64,000 nucleotides of DNA, from contig NZ_PVTS01000005.1 of the NCBI RefSeq assembly GCF_003003035.1, positions 186,001 to 250,000 of the forward strand. Direction: 5' to 3'. Numbering within the stretch: the first letter of the stretch is position 1; each line of letters starts with the position of its first letter. The notes under the pieces were generated by a model that was not told the DNA's origin, ran no database searches, and was given only the letters and a program-made list of their open reading frames with translations. Made by a program: the position numbers and the translations under genes. The stretch is from Marinilabilia salmonicolor. Lineage in GTDB: Bacteria; Bacteroidota; Bacteroidia; Bacteroidales; Marinilabiliaceae. Positions 1 through 8,680 of this stretch are shown in pieces.

Positions 1-88
1 GGTTGACTGCCACCATAGGTGTGGTTTTGTCGGTATGTACCACAACTCGTAAACCGTTGGAAAGTGTATATTTAAAATATTCTATCAT
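1..88 (-). CDS. M16 (insulinase-like) zinc peptidase, N-terminal fragment
   Basis: Only the first 29 codons are inside the window; the rest lies to the left of base 1. The reading frame begins at an ATG whose complement is at 86-88. The translated start contains the segment YTLSNGLRVVVHTD followed by KTTPMVAVN, which is the typical opening of M16 family peptidases (first beta strand and the turn leading to the HxxEH helix). The catalytic motif itself would lie outside the window. The ATG overlaps the TGA stop of the upstream flavoprotein gene (ATGA at 85-88 on the minus strand), so the two are probably one transcript with coupled translation. Family assignment is inferred from this short N terminus only. 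Confidence 0.7.
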   Translation of the reverse strand, partial: MIEYFKYTLSNGLRVVVHTDKTTPMVAVN

Positions 89-1038
89 CTACAGATGTTT
101 TTCTTTGTTTCCTGAAACTCTTCAAGCAGTGATTTCATGATTTGGCTTACCGGCTTTACGTCTTCAACAAGAGCTGCAACCTGGCCAATTTCCAATTCTC
201 CTTCGTCCAGGTTCCCTTCAAAGATTCCTTTCTTAGCCCGTCCGCGTCCCAGCAGTTCTTTTAGCTCTTCGGGAGAAGCTCCTCTCTGCTGTGCTTCTTC
301 CACCAGTTTAAAGAAGTGGTTTTTCAGAAGCCTTACCGGAGCCAGCTGTTTTAGTGTTAGCATGGTATCTCCCTCTTTTGCATTTACGGCGGTTTCTTTA
401 AAGGCTTTGTGAGCAGAGGACTCTTCCGACAATGCAAACAGAGACCCGATTTGTACCCCATCGGCACCAAGAGCCATGGCTGCCAGTATTTGCTGCCCGC
501 TTCCAATGCCTCCGGCAGCAATCAACGGGAGTGAGGTCACCTTCCGAACCAGCGGTATCAGGTTCATGGTAGTGGTCTCCTCGCGACCTTCATGCCCTCC
601 GGCTTCAAAACCTTCTGCTACGATGGCATCCACTCCGGCATCTTCGCATTTTTTTGCAAGGCGTGAGTTGGCGATTACATGGGCCACTATAATGCCGTGT
701 TCTTTCAGATATGGAGTCCATTTGGCCGGACTGCCGGCGGAGGTAAAGACAATTTTAACTCCTTCGTCCACGATGACCTGCATGAGTTCCTCGATGTCGG
801 GATAGAGTAGCGGCACATTAACGCCCCACGGCTTTTGGGTGGCTTTGTGCATCTTCTGTATGTGTTCTCTAAGTACCTGAGGGTACATACTTCCGGCCCC
901 CAGAAGTCCCAATCCGCCATTGTTGCTAACTGCAGAGGCCAGTTTCCATCCACTGCACCACACCATTCCACCCTGAATAACCGGGTTTTTAATTCTGAAT
1001 AAATCGGTTATACGGTTGTTTGAGAAAGTATTATCCAT
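85..1038 (-). CDS. FabK / nitronate monooxygenase-like FMN enzyme
   Basis: A 317-residue TIM-barrel flavoprotein of the nitronate monooxygenase / enoyl-ACP reductase II (FabK) family. Seen in the sequence: the N-terminal NPVIQGGMVW segment, the central EAGGHEGREETTTMNLIPLV block and the FMN phosphate-binding region AAGGIGSGQQILAAMALGAD followed by VQIGSLF. Members either reduce enoyl-ACP in type II fatty-acid synthesis or oxidise alkyl nitronates. The AGGHEG and AAGGI blocks resemble FabK, but no fatty-acid genes lie next to it, so the substrate is left open. The stop codon overlaps the start of the M16 peptidase. A strong hairpin lies just upstream of its start (1060-1091), so the gene may be separated transcriptionally from the peptidase gene upstream. 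Confidence 0.85.
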   Translation of the reverse strand: MDNTFSNNRITDLFRIKNPVIQGGMVWCSGWKLASAVSNNGGLGLLGAGSMYPQVLREHIQKMHKATQKPWGVNVPLLYPDIEELMQVIVDEGVKIVFTSAGSPAKWTPYLKEHGIIVAHVIANSRLAKKCEDAGVDAIVAEGFEAGGHEGREETTTMNLIPLVRKVTSLPLIAAGGIGSGQQILAAMALGADGVQIGSLFALSEESSAHKAFKETAVNAKEGDTMLTLKQLAPVRLLKNHFFKLVEEAQQRGASPEELKELLGRGRAKKGIFEGNLDEGELEIGQVAALVEDVKPVSQIMKSLLEEFQETKKNICR

Positions 1039-1057
1039 TTTATCTGTTTTTCTTTAC

Positions 1058-1099
1058 AAAAAACCTGTTGACTTGTGTGCCAACAGGTTTTGTTTTTTT
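1058..1099 (-). terminator. Bidirectional rho-independent terminator-like hairpin
   Basis: The stem AAAACCTGTTG / CAACAGGTTTT encloses a short loop and is followed by T runs on both strands. It sits between the repeat downstream of the M49 peptidase gene and the flavoprotein start at 1038. It would end the minus-strand transcript from the peptidase, or act as an attenuator ahead of the flavoprotein. Confidence 0.7.
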
Positions 1100-1120
1100 C
1101 GGCATCTACTGCCTATTTAA

Positions 1121-1483
1121 TATAGTCCTAAACCTTTTATCAAAAGGGATTTCATCCCTTAAACCCTGACCTACTTTAGTTCACGATATAATACCTTTTG
1201 GCGTTCGTGATTTCCGCTGCGCTCCAATTCTTGTCTTGATACAAGAAAGTAGGCAAAGAACTTATTAACATGAATATTGCTGCGTTCGGTATTATCCAAG
1301 CAAGCTTGACTACTGCTCTCACTTATCGCAATATTTCAAGACTGAGGCAGCTTTCACTCTAAAAACTATGGTTCTTTTATCGTAATCGTCAAAACTTATC
1401 TCGTTTGCTTCGTGCACGAGATTTAAACAGAGACGATTATGCGATAAAACAACCTTGTTTTTAGGTTTACCTGCCAAGGTCAG
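1121..1483 (-). repeat. Multi-hairpin interspersed repeat, copy 1 (minus orientation)
   Basis: This intergenic stretch is the reverse complement of the elements at 12040-12355 and 43987-44297. Shared landmarks are the end CTGACCTTGGCAGGTAA, the segment CCTAAAAACAAGGTTGTTTT, an ATCTCGT...ACGAGAT hairpin, the AAGCTTGCTTG region, and AGGGAT-ATCCCT at the other end. This copy is longer and more diverged than the other two. It contains no plausible gene. The remainder of the 1039-1574 gap, outside this element and the terminator, shows nothing recognisable. Confidence 0.85.
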
Positions 1484-1574
1484 TTCCCATTCAGCCAGTC
1501 AACACGTTTAAAATATTTATTTTGGACAGAATGAATTTTTCTATTCACTATTCACTACCTCCTATTCTCTTGTC

Positions 1575-3206
1575 TTACTCCAAACCAACAACCCCGGGGC
1601 CTTGTTCAAAAACGATGTCCACGGGAATTCCGGCATTGTTAATTTTGTCCAGATCTTTCTGCAGGTCAGGTCCGGTTTGGCCCATGGATTCAATCATGGT
1701 CAGCGCTTTGTTATAATCTCCGTTTCCCTGAAGAACCAGAATTTCTTCAGAAAGTTGATTCATGGCCTGTTTCATTTTCTCAAAATCAATTCGGTAAGTT
1801 CCAGATTCAGGCTCTTTTGAAAAGGCGCCGTGCTCCAGAAAATAATTGAAGCGAATCATATTTGCTTTACCGTGGGCACTGCCGGCACCGAAACGGACAG
1901 AGCGAAAAATACCTGCCATAAAAGTTACATAGTTGGTCATCAGGTCCTTTTCTTTTAGTTCTCCGCTTTCTGCCAGTTGTGTGACAATATAAAGTCCGAG
2001 TATGTCGGCCTTACTCTCTTCGATGGCCGAGGCTGTTTTTTTCAGAGCTTCTCTTACGGTTCCTTTGCCGTTGATGGTCTCTTTGATTCCCAGTCCGTGG
2101 GCCACTTCATGAAACATGGTGTTTTCGAAGAAGGCATCGAAATCAATGTATTGTCTTTGAGAAGGGTGTATGACAATGTCGCTGATGGGAACAAGGATCT
2201 TTTCAAATTTGGCCTGCATACTGTTCTTAAGTTGCAGTTTGCGGCTTCCTTTTTTCATTTGCACATCCGGATCGTTGGGCAGGTTGATGGCAATGGTTTT
2301 GCTGGCAGCATTGCAATCGCCTGCATAATAGATGGCATCATATACGTTCAGATCCGAATCACTGCCGGGTGTTTCGGTCTTGTATTCAGCATTCACCGGT
2401 AGATTTGCCTGAAGTTGAGGCAACAGAACCGCAAAACGCTCAAGGCGTGCCGACCAGGCAGTGTCTTTAATCAGGATGTAGGCTTCAAAAGCTGTCTTTG
2501 TGCCTAAAAGACGGTCTTCATAAGTTTCTATGGGGCCAACCACGAAATCAATGAGGTTATCTTTCATGTCCATCCAGCACATATCACTTTTGTAGTAATC
2601 GCCCGATAAGAGTGCATCGGCTCTTTCGTTCAGGTATTTTCTGAATGCTTCATTATCGGCGAGAGTAGCAGCCTGACGAAGATAATCGGCTGCCAGGGTA
2701 AGTTCCTCATTCCATTTTTTGTGGTAGGGAATCACGGTCAGCTTTCCTTTGTCATTTCGTTCAATAAGGGTGTATTGGTTGGCTTTATCGTGATTCGGGA
2801 GTTGGTTAAACTCCTCCATGGTCATATCTTCGGGATATAACTTTGAACCCAGCGGTTTGGGGCCAACCCCTTTAATGAAAGGCTCATGGTTGTTCAGCCG
2901 GTCCCATGGTCCGTAGTTGATTTCTGCATATCGACGCAAGTCAGGGTCATCGATGTTGCTGAGAAAGCTTTCTTTGTCTCCCCAGGCTTGTTTCCAAAAC
3001 AGATTGTCCATGATGTCGGCAGCCTTAAAAAGCAGGGGCAACATCTCTTTTTGGTTGTCGGACAGAATACTCAGATCGGTGGTGAGATGGAAGGTTTCGT
3101 AGGCATTAACCTTTTCGGCAACGTTGGGGATGGCCGCTTCATACCTGTTGTTTTGGCATGCACCAAGAAGTGCGATAACCAGAAGAACGGGGATATACCG
3201 TTTCAT
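1575..3206 (-). CDS. Lipoprotein peptidase of family M49 (dipeptidyl peptidase III type)
   Basis: 543 residues. The N terminus MKRYIPVLLVIALLGAC is a lipoprotein signal with a lipobox ending at Cys17, so the mature protein is probably lipid-anchored facing the periplasm or outer surface. HEVAH at residues 366-370 and EESKAD at 396-401 match the zinc ligands and catalytic Glu pattern of M49 peptidases, which remove dipeptides from the N termini of oligopeptides. Most M49 enzymes carry a hexapeptide HExxGH; this protein has a five-residue HExxH and is much shorter than the usual 650-700 residues, resembling the short bacterial form. It stands alone, with the 3' side leading into the copy 1 repeat. 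Peptide scavenging is an inference. Confidence 0.85.
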   Translation of the reverse strand: MKRYIPVLLVIALLGACQNNRYEAAIPNVAEKVNAYETFHLTTDLSILSDNQKEMLPLLFKAADIMDNLFWKQAWGDKESFLSNIDDPDLRRYAEINYGPWDRLNNHEPFIKGVGPKPLGSKLYPEDMTMEEFNQLPNHDKANQYTLIERNDKGKLTVIPYHKKWNEELTLAADYLRQAATLADNEAFRKYLNERADALLSGDYYKSDMCWMDMKDNLIDFVVGPIETYEDRLLGTKTAFEAYILIKDTAWSARLERFAVLLPQLQANLPVNAEYKTETPGSDSDLNVYDAIYYAGDCNAASKTIAINLPNDPDVQMKKGSRKLQLKNSMQAKFEKILVPISDIVIHPSQRQYIDFDAFFENTMFHEVAHGLGIKETINGKGTVREALKKTASAIEESKADILGLYIVTQLAESGELKEKDLMTNYVTFMAGIFRSVRFGAGSAHGKANMIRFNYFLEHGAFSKEPESGTYRIDFEKMKQAMNQLSEEILVLQGNGDYNKALTMIESMGQTGPDLQKDLDKINNAGIPVDIVFEQGPGVVGLE

Positions 3207-3287
3207 TTGCTTCGTTTTTTGAGGATTATGTAATGCGCCTCAAAGGTAAGCATATTTTGGGAATGAAAATGCCGGTAAGCAGGCCGT

Positions 3288-4718
3288 TCATTTTTCAATA
3301 TTGATGTGCGCAGTTTCGTTATTGATGAGGTGTTTCAGTCGTTCTATCTGTTGTTGTTTGTTTACCTCTCTCAGGTTTTGGGCCGTTTTTGTGAAATACT
3401 GGTGATTCTTGATGAATTTTAATTGCATTTCGTTCCATTCCTGCCATGAGCCAATCATCTCGCGTTCCCTCAGCTCCCGGTAAAGCGTGTTGGAAACCGG
3501 GATAAAGTCAGTACGCCCCAGATAATCCAGATCTGAATCACACATTACTTCTTCCATTTTATCCTGAGGGTTGGGCGGCAGCTTGGTGGCCATTATCAAC
3601 CGACAAATGGTATTGATTCTCCCGGGGGAGAAGTTGTATCGTGGAAGAATTTGTTTTGCCAGCAGCGTTCCCTGATGTTCATGGTGTTTGTAATCCATGA
3701 TGTGACCGGCATCGTGGAACAGGGCTGCCACCTTGAGGAGGAGTATCTCTTCCTCTTGAAGTCCCTCTGCCCATCCGATTAATTCTACCTCGGTAACTAC
3801 ATCAACCGTGTGTTTTACATTGTGGTAGAAAAGGTTTGAGGGTAGGTTTTTCTCCAGGAGATCTAAAATCTTTTCCTGAATGTCCATGAACTGGATGTCG
3901 CCGTATTTGGTGTAAAAAGAGGCATTGGCTTCGAAAGGATTACTTTCTGCACGCAGATTCTCATTCAACCCGTTTACCAGAAACATATTCAGGGCGCCCT
4001 TATATTTTACGGGCATTGAGCCCAGATGGGTGATGTCAAAAAACTCCTTTACCAGTTCGTAGGTCATTTCTGACATGTTAATCTTTCCCGGAGGACATGC
4101 TTCTCCCAGTCGGCAGGTAACATTAATATTGTCCCCGCTGATGGACGAGGGATTGTGTTGCTTTTGTGCGTCGAGAGCGAGCACCGGGCCGGTGTGAATT
4201 CCCATCTTAACCTTCCAGAATGGCGCTTTGTCGGTTTCCCGGGATAATTCGCGTACGGCAGCCTGCATCTTATTGGCAGCTAAAGTGATGTTGATGGGGT
4301 TGGTCCGGTATTCATTATTTAATCCTGCGGCAAAGAGAATGTTGTCACCAAAGCTTTTAATTTTGGAGATATTAAATTCTTCTGCAACCTTATCGATGGA
4401 TATGTAGATTTCGTCAAGTATGTCAATGAGGCCGGATTGATCCTGCATTTGGGGCAGGTTCTCAAAACCTCCTACCGAGATGTATAAAAGAGAAACAGTA
4501 CGCAAATGTTCCACTTTTTTCTCCTGTTTTCGGAGCAGCATGTCACGTGAAGGGGATTCACCTGTTTCGTTGAAACGCGTGAGTAGTTGATTAAACTTCT
4601 CATTTTGTTGTTGGATCTGAGAATACCGACCTACAAGGTTTTGAAGCTGGGCATTCAACTCCTTGTTACGATTGGCCAGGTGCGTAATCCGGTTGATATA
4701 TTCACTGATGTTGTCCAT
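3288..4718 (-). CDS. Degenerate class III nucleotidyl cyclase domain fused to HD domain
   Basis: 476 residues without signal peptide or membrane segment. Residues about 1-70 look like a coiled coil. Residues about 75-250 form a class III adenylate/guanylate cyclase homology domain: KSFGDNILFAAG (Asp125, second metal ligand), KMGIHTGPVL, and GDNINVTCRLGEACPPGKIN, in which Asn199 and Arg203 of the transition-state pair are kept. The first metal Asp is replaced by Ser81 in YISVGGFE. Residues about 290-420 form an HD domain with HNVKHTVDV and the HD doublet at 335-336 (LFHDAGH), similar to cyclic-nucleotide phosphodiesterase or phosphohydrolase domains. The cyclase may be a sensor rather than an enzyme, with the HD part active. 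The 82 bp gap to the peptidase gene allows cotranscription. Confidence 0.75.
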   Translation of the reverse strand: MDNISEYINRITHLANRNKELNAQLQNLVGRYSQIQQQNEKFNQLLTRFNETGESPSRDMLLRKQEKKVEHLRTVSLLYISVGGFENLPQMQDQSGLIDILDEIYISIDKVAEEFNISKIKSFGDNILFAAGLNNEYRTNPINITLAANKMQAAVRELSRETDKAPFWKVKMGIHTGPVLALDAQKQHNPSSISGDNINVTCRLGEACPPGKINMSEMTYELVKEFFDITHLGSMPVKYKGALNMFLVNGLNENLRAESNPFEANASFYTKYGDIQFMDIQEKILDLLEKNLPSNLFYHNVKHTVDVVTEVELIGWAEGLQEEEILLLKVAALFHDAGHIMDYKHHEHQGTLLAKQILPRYNFSPGRINTICRLIMATKLPPNPQDKMEEVMCDSDLDYLGRTDFIPVSNTLYRELREREMIGSWQEWNEMQLKFIKNHQYFTKTAQNLREVNKQQQIERLKHLINNETAHINIEK

Positions 4719-5146
4719 GCAGGTTAATTGTTGTTTGTTCTAAATAGTGCCTTTCCATAAAGTCACGTTTGCTTCGTTACGCCATTTCCGAAAAGTACTC
4801 ATTTACCCAAGTAAACTCCGCATTTTTGGGAATGTCAAGCCCCCGAAAAAAATCGGGGCAGGCTTTGCAAACGCAACTTTCTGAACCGACACAGCTCCAA
4901 TTACCATTTTTCCCGACTTTATAGACGGACTCTAAATAGTACAGTTGTGGGACCAAAAAAGTTGCACTGGAATGCAGATTTTTTAAATCATCAGGCCGGA
5001 TCTAAGGTGGGGTGGGTTAAGCAGTTGTTGTGTGAGGTGTACGGGAGGAGGGGTGAAAGGTGTTTTGATGTTTGATGAATGGCAGTATTTTTCTGATATA
5101 TGTGTAGCATACAGTTGATTGGATGCTACGCGGATTGATTCATTGA
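4719..5146. other. Gap between cyclase-HD gene and miaA
   Basis: No gene is visible. It holds a short GC-rich hairpin, CCCCGA paired with TCGGGG, near 4840-4859, not followed by a T run. The rest is unremarkable sequence containing the probable promoter for the cyclase-HD gene and the trailer of miaA. Confidence 0.5.
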
Positions 5147-6070
5147 TCAGGCTAATAACGTTAAAATGGATTTTACATTTTCACGGATGTCATTTTTTGC
5201 ATCAACCCAGTGAATTTTGTGGCCTTTACGCTCCATTCCGCGAAACCATGTCATTTGACGCTTGGCAAATTGGTGAATGGCAATGTTCAGACTTTCAAAC
5301 ATCTCTTTTTTGGAAATCCGACCGGTTACATACCGGGTGACAAATTTATATTCTAACCCGTAATAGATCAGATCTTCGGGACTGGTTCCCTCTTTGATGA
5401 GCTGTTCCACTTCTTCGATCATTCCCTGCTCCAGACGATCTTTCAACCTTTTGGTGATTTTTTCACGCCTCAGGTCCCGGTCAATATTTACCCCTATGAG
5501 CAAAGGGTTGATTTTGGGCAATTCAACCTCTATTTCCGGATGATTTTGATAATAACTCTCAATTTCAATACTCCGGATGGCCCTTTTTACGGTATCGGTA
5601 TCGGTTGTGTTGTGGAGTTTCTTAAAAGAAGCCAGAATGTTTGAAAGTTCCTGCAGGCTTTTGTCTTTCAGTTGCTCCCGGAGTTCATGATTGGGAGGGA
5701 CATGTACCATCTTGTAACGATCCAAAACAGCTTGTATGTATAAGCCGGTACCACCGCACATTACAGGGAAATGGTTTCGCTCTTTGATCTCTTCAAAAAC
5801 ACGGAAGAAATCGTTTTGATATTCATATACATTGTATTTATATCCCGGTTCACGAATATCGATGAGATGCGCGGGGATGGTTGTGTCGTTGACCCGGTAG
5901 TCGTCATAATCTTTGCCTGTTCCCAGGTCCATTTTACGATAGACCTGTCTGCTGTCGGCACTGATGATCTCTCCATTCAGTTCGCAGGCCAACAGCGAAG
6001 CCAGCCTGGTTTTTCCGCTGGCGGTCGGGCCGGTGATGACGACCAAATCATATGCATTGGGTTTTTCCAT
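5147..6070 (-). CDS. miaA: tRNA dimethylallyltransferase
   Basis: 307 residues, normal length for MiaA. It transfers a dimethylallyl group to N6 of adenosine 37 in tRNAs that read codons starting with U, in the cytoplasm. Seen: the P-loop GPTASGKT at residues 14-21, the DSRQVYRKMDLGTGK segment that contains the catalytic Asp and substrate-binding residues, the CGGTGLYIQAV block, and the C-terminal RQMTWFRG element. The start ATG is followed by a hydrophobic beta strand leading to the P-loop, as expected. It appears to be a single-gene unit, divergent from the Yip1-smpB pair. Confidence 0.95.
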   Translation of the reverse strand: MEKPNAYDLVVITGPTASGKTRLASLLACELNGEIISADSRQVYRKMDLGTGKDYDDYRVNDTTIPAHLIDIREPGYKYNVYEYQNDFFRVFEEIKERNHFPVMCGGTGLYIQAVLDRYKMVHVPPNHELREQLKDKSLQELSNILASFKKLHNTTDTDTVKRAIRSIEIESYYQNHPEIEVELPKINPLLIGVNIDRDLRREKITKRLKDRLEQGMIEEVEQLIKEGTSPEDLIYYGLEYKFVTRYVTGRISKKEMFESLNIAIHQFAKRQMTWFRGMERKGHKIHWVDAKNDIRENVKSILTLLA

Positions 6071-6320
6071 GCGGTAAAATTAGCAAAAAAGGAGGAAGAA
6101 GATTCAAATTGTTGTGACGAGCACCCATAACCGTCGAAGTCTCGGAAGTTCGACAAAACAGGTAAAATAAGTTCCTTTGGCTGTGAGTGGCTAATTGGTA
6201 CATAATCAGATATGTATGTATTGGTTTAAACCATTGGGTTGGTTGGTTGCCCAATTAGAGCATTGTGTTATGGAATTTTATTTTTTTAATTTTGCAGAGT
6301 TGTACCAATAAATATTTCTA

Positions 6321-6908
6321 ATGGAATCAAAACAACCGGTGAATACCGTTCAGATGTATCGTAACCTGGGAGCGAGAATTAAGGGGTTGGTGGTGAGTCC
6401 GGTCGCTGAGTGGCAGAAAATTCACAGGGAGAGTACCACATTCAATGATATCCTGGGGAATTTTGCCCTTCCTTTGATAGGGTTGGTTGCATTGGGGACT
6501 TTCCTGTCTCACATGATTAATCAGCAGGCTTTTATTTTTGAATTTGCGCTCAAGAAGGCGATAATGATATTTTCCGCTCTTTTTGGAGGTACTTTTCTTT
6601 CCTGGTTTCTGGTTTACCGGATGATGAAGTATTTTCGGATGGTTACATCCCGCGAATTGGCAGCTAAGCTAACCATCTACAGCTCTGCTCCGTTATACCT
6701 GGTCTCCCTGATTTCAGTGTTGATACCGGAATTCTTTTTTGTGCATATATTTGTTTTTTACAGCCTGTATTTATGCTACATCGGAGTTCGGGGGCCGGCA
6801 GGTCCTCCTCCGGAGAGACAACTGGGGTTTGCACTTTTTGTATTTGTGGCCCTTGTAATAGTTCCCTATCTGCTTAGAATTGTATTGTTTTATCTGATAA
6901 CTGTTTGA
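6321..6908 (+). CDS. Yip1-domain integral membrane protein
   Basis: 195 residues with an amphipathic N terminus and about five hydrophobic segments: roughly 48-65, 80-100, 118-135, 138-155 and 170-193. The N-terminal run [16 protein letters not shown] is characteristic of bacterial Yip1-family membrane proteins, whose function is not established. Its stop codon is 2 bp before the smpB start, so the two are cotranscribed. No catalytic motif is visible. It could alternatively be described simply as a multipass membrane protein of unknown function. Confidence 0.75.
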   Translation: MESKQPVNTVQMYRNLGARIKGLVVSPVAEWQKIHRESTTFNDILGNFALPLIGLVALGTFLSHMINQQAFIFEFALKKAIMIFSALFGGTFLSWFLVYRMMKYFRMVTSRELAAKLTIYSSAPLYLVSLISVLIPEFFFVHIFVFYSLYLCYIGVRGPAGPPPERQLGFALFVFVALVIVPYLLRIVLFYLITV

Positions 6909-6910
6909 AT

Positions 6911-7366
6911 ATGTCGGCAACCCGAATAAATATCAAAAATAAAAGAGCATATTTTGATTACGAAATCATCGAGAAATATGTTGCCGGTATTCAGTTATCC
7001 GGAACCGAGATAAAATCCATCCGTGCCGGACGTGCGGGAGTGGTTGATTCCTACTGTTATTTTGTGCGTGGTGAATTGTGGGTCAAAGGAATCAATATTT
7101 CAGAATATTTCTACGGCACTTTCAATAACCATATGCCAACGCGTGAGCGTAAACTTCTTCTGAATAAAAAGGAGTTGTATAAGCTGGAACGAAAAACCAA
7201 AGAGTCCGGACTTACCATCATTCCTTTGCGGATGTTTATCAATGACCGGGGGTTTGCCAAATTGGAAATTGGGCTGGCCAAAGGTAAAAAGCAGCACGAT
7301 AAACGTGAAACCCTGAAGGCTAAAGATTCTAAACGTGAATTGGATCGGGTAAAGAAGAGTTTTTAG
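6911..7366 (+). CDS. smpB: SsrA-binding protein SmpB
   Basis: 151 residues. SmpB binds tmRNA and delivers it to stalled ribosomes for trans-translation. Seen: the N-terminal [14 protein letters not shown] strand, [19 protein letters not shown], the [20 protein letters not shown] loop, and the basic C-terminal tail with [11 protein letters not shown] that enters the mRNA channel. The ATG at 6911 is preferred over an in-frame TTG at 6905, which overlaps the upstream stop, because ATG gives the family-typical N terminus two bases after the Yip1 gene ends. No tmRNA gene was recognised in the window. Confidence 0.95.
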   Translation: MSATRINIKNKRAYFDYEIIEKYVAGIQLSGTEIKSIRAGRAGVVDSYCYFVRGELWVKGINISEYFYGTFNNHMPTRERKLLLNKKELYKLERKTKESGLTIIPLRMFINDRGFAKLEIGLAKGKKQHDKRETLKAKDSKRELDRVKKSF

Positions 7367-7872
7367 AGGGCTTTCGCCCCTTCAGGGCTCCGTTTTGTCC
7401 GTTTGTGTTAACATAGGGCGTTGCCCTATGCTGTTGCTCCCAGGCCGTTGGCCTGTTTGGGATGGTTTTGAGAGGGAAAACGTTGCTCCCGGGAGAATTC
7501 AGACCAATTAAAAACTCAATAAGTAATAATCGAATTAGATTTTTTCTTGCTTGTATTCTTTCGCCCCTGCAGGGCTCCGTTTTGATTACTTTTATTAGCC
7601 CTGGGGCGTTGCCCCAGGCTATTGCTATCAGACCGTTGGTCTGTTGAAATATGGTTTCAAAATGTTCATGTTTTTGATTTCTCAAAAGGTTTAACAACCA
7701 AAAGGGAAATACAATTTTTGACTTCACGAATCTTAACCTGCGATGAAAAATAATTTTGTAACGGGGTTTGATATCCGGCCTGAAGGGGCATAAGTACCAG
7801 CATGGGGCAACGCCCTATGGGCTTGAGTGGTGGAGTTGGATAGAGCCCAGAAGGGGCGAAAGCTTCTCTTCG
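7367..7872. repeat. REP-like palindrome cluster, three units
   Basis: Two direct units (about 7367-7462 and 7555-7650) and one inverted unit (about 7770-7872). Each unit starts TTTCGCCCC...AGGGCTCCGTTTTG and contains the palindrome GGGCGTTGCCC and a second palindrome of the AGGCCGTTGGCCTG or AGACCGTTGGTCTG type, where the two arms differ between units but still pair. The unit next to smpB may double as a terminator. No gene is supported here. Confidence 0.75.
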
Positions 7873-7994
7873 TAAGCCCCGGTTAATTCCTCATCCGAAA
7901 CGATTTTTCACCCTAATCCATTTTTCTCCTCACGCAACCTTTCCATATTTATTTCATCTAAGAATCAAAAAGAGAAGAATTGAGCGCACGCTCT

Positions 7995-8040
7995 TTCCTG
8001 TAATAGTTTGATTGCATTAAATTTGTAAACAGTTTACCAA
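7995..8040 (+). promoter_or_regulatory. Candidate promoter and operator for the ECF sigma gene
   Basis: TAAATTTG at 8018-8025 matches the Bacteroidota -7 box TAnnTTTG, with TTTC about 20 bases upstream as a possible -33 element. It runs into a perfect 6+1+6 inverted repeat GTAAACAGTTTAC at 8025-8037, which may be a binding site for a regulator. The start codon lies about 80 bp downstream. Confidence 0.4.
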
Positions 8041-8116
8041 TATTTTACATTTATCTGATAATCCGCAGATAATTGTTATAATTCAGAATTACAGGGAAAA
8101 TCAGAAAGTAATTTGT

Positions 8117-8680
8117 GTGTCCGGAGCGAACGATATATACGAAATAGTTGTAGCGTGCCAGAAAGGTGAAAGGAGTGCTCAAAAGGCACTTTATGAGCTT
8201 TTTGCACCCAAAATGCTGGGTGTGTGTATGCGTTATGCTTCCAATCGTGAAACTGCGGAGGATTTTTTACAGGATGGTTTTATCAGGGTGTTTGACAATA
8301 TCGAAAAGTTCCGTTTCAAAGGCTCTTTTGAAGGCTGGATGCGAAGAGTAATTGTGAATATGATTATTGAATCTTTCCGAAAAAGAAAAATTGAGACAGA
8401 ACTTACGGATAATTTTCCTGATGGAGACGGTGAGGTGCCGGGAGAGGGCATAGAAGACCAGGTTCCCTCGCTTGGTGAATTACTGGGGCTTATCCAGCAG
8501 TTGCCCGAGCGGTACCGGATGGTTTTTAACCTCTATGTACTGGAAGAACGAACACATGAACAGATTGCTGAGGAATTAGGTATTTCTGTAGGTACCAGTA
8601 AGTCTAATTTGTCGAGAGCACGGAAGTGGCTTCAGGAGAGGTTAAGAAATGCAAAGAAAATGGAGGCTGCCAAAATATGA
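8117..8680 (+). CDS. ECF-family RNA polymerase sigma factor
   Basis: 187 residues, typical of ECF sigma factors. Region 2 spans about residues 25-92 (ALYELFAPKMLGVCMRYASN through SFEGWMRRVIVNMIIESFRK), and region 4 about residues 125-180, with LPERYRMVFNLYVLEERTHE and the helix-turn-helix QIAEELGISVGTSKSNLSRA. The start is GTG, as no ATG fits the N terminus. The stop TGA overlaps the ATG of the next gene by ATGA at 8677-8680, indicating translational coupling with a membrane-anchored partner that probably controls its activity. Confidence 0.92.
   Translation: MSGANDIYEIVVACQKGERSAQKALYELFAPKMLGVCMRYASNRETAEDFLQDGFIRVFDNIEKFRFKGSFEGWMRRVIVNMIIESFRKRKIETELTDNFPDGDGEVPGEGIEDQVPSLGELLGLIQQLPERYRMVFNLYVLEERTHEQIAEELGISVGTSKSNLSRARKWLQERLRNAKKMEAAKI

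Noticed and set aside
7329-7727. 132-codon minus-strand frame after smpB
   Set aside because: Covers two REP-like units; Pro/Gly/Arg-rich residues arise from the palindromes.
7367-7872. CRISPR array
   Set aside because: Repeat units are few, long, differ from each other, and occur in both orientations; there are no regular spacers and no cas genes.
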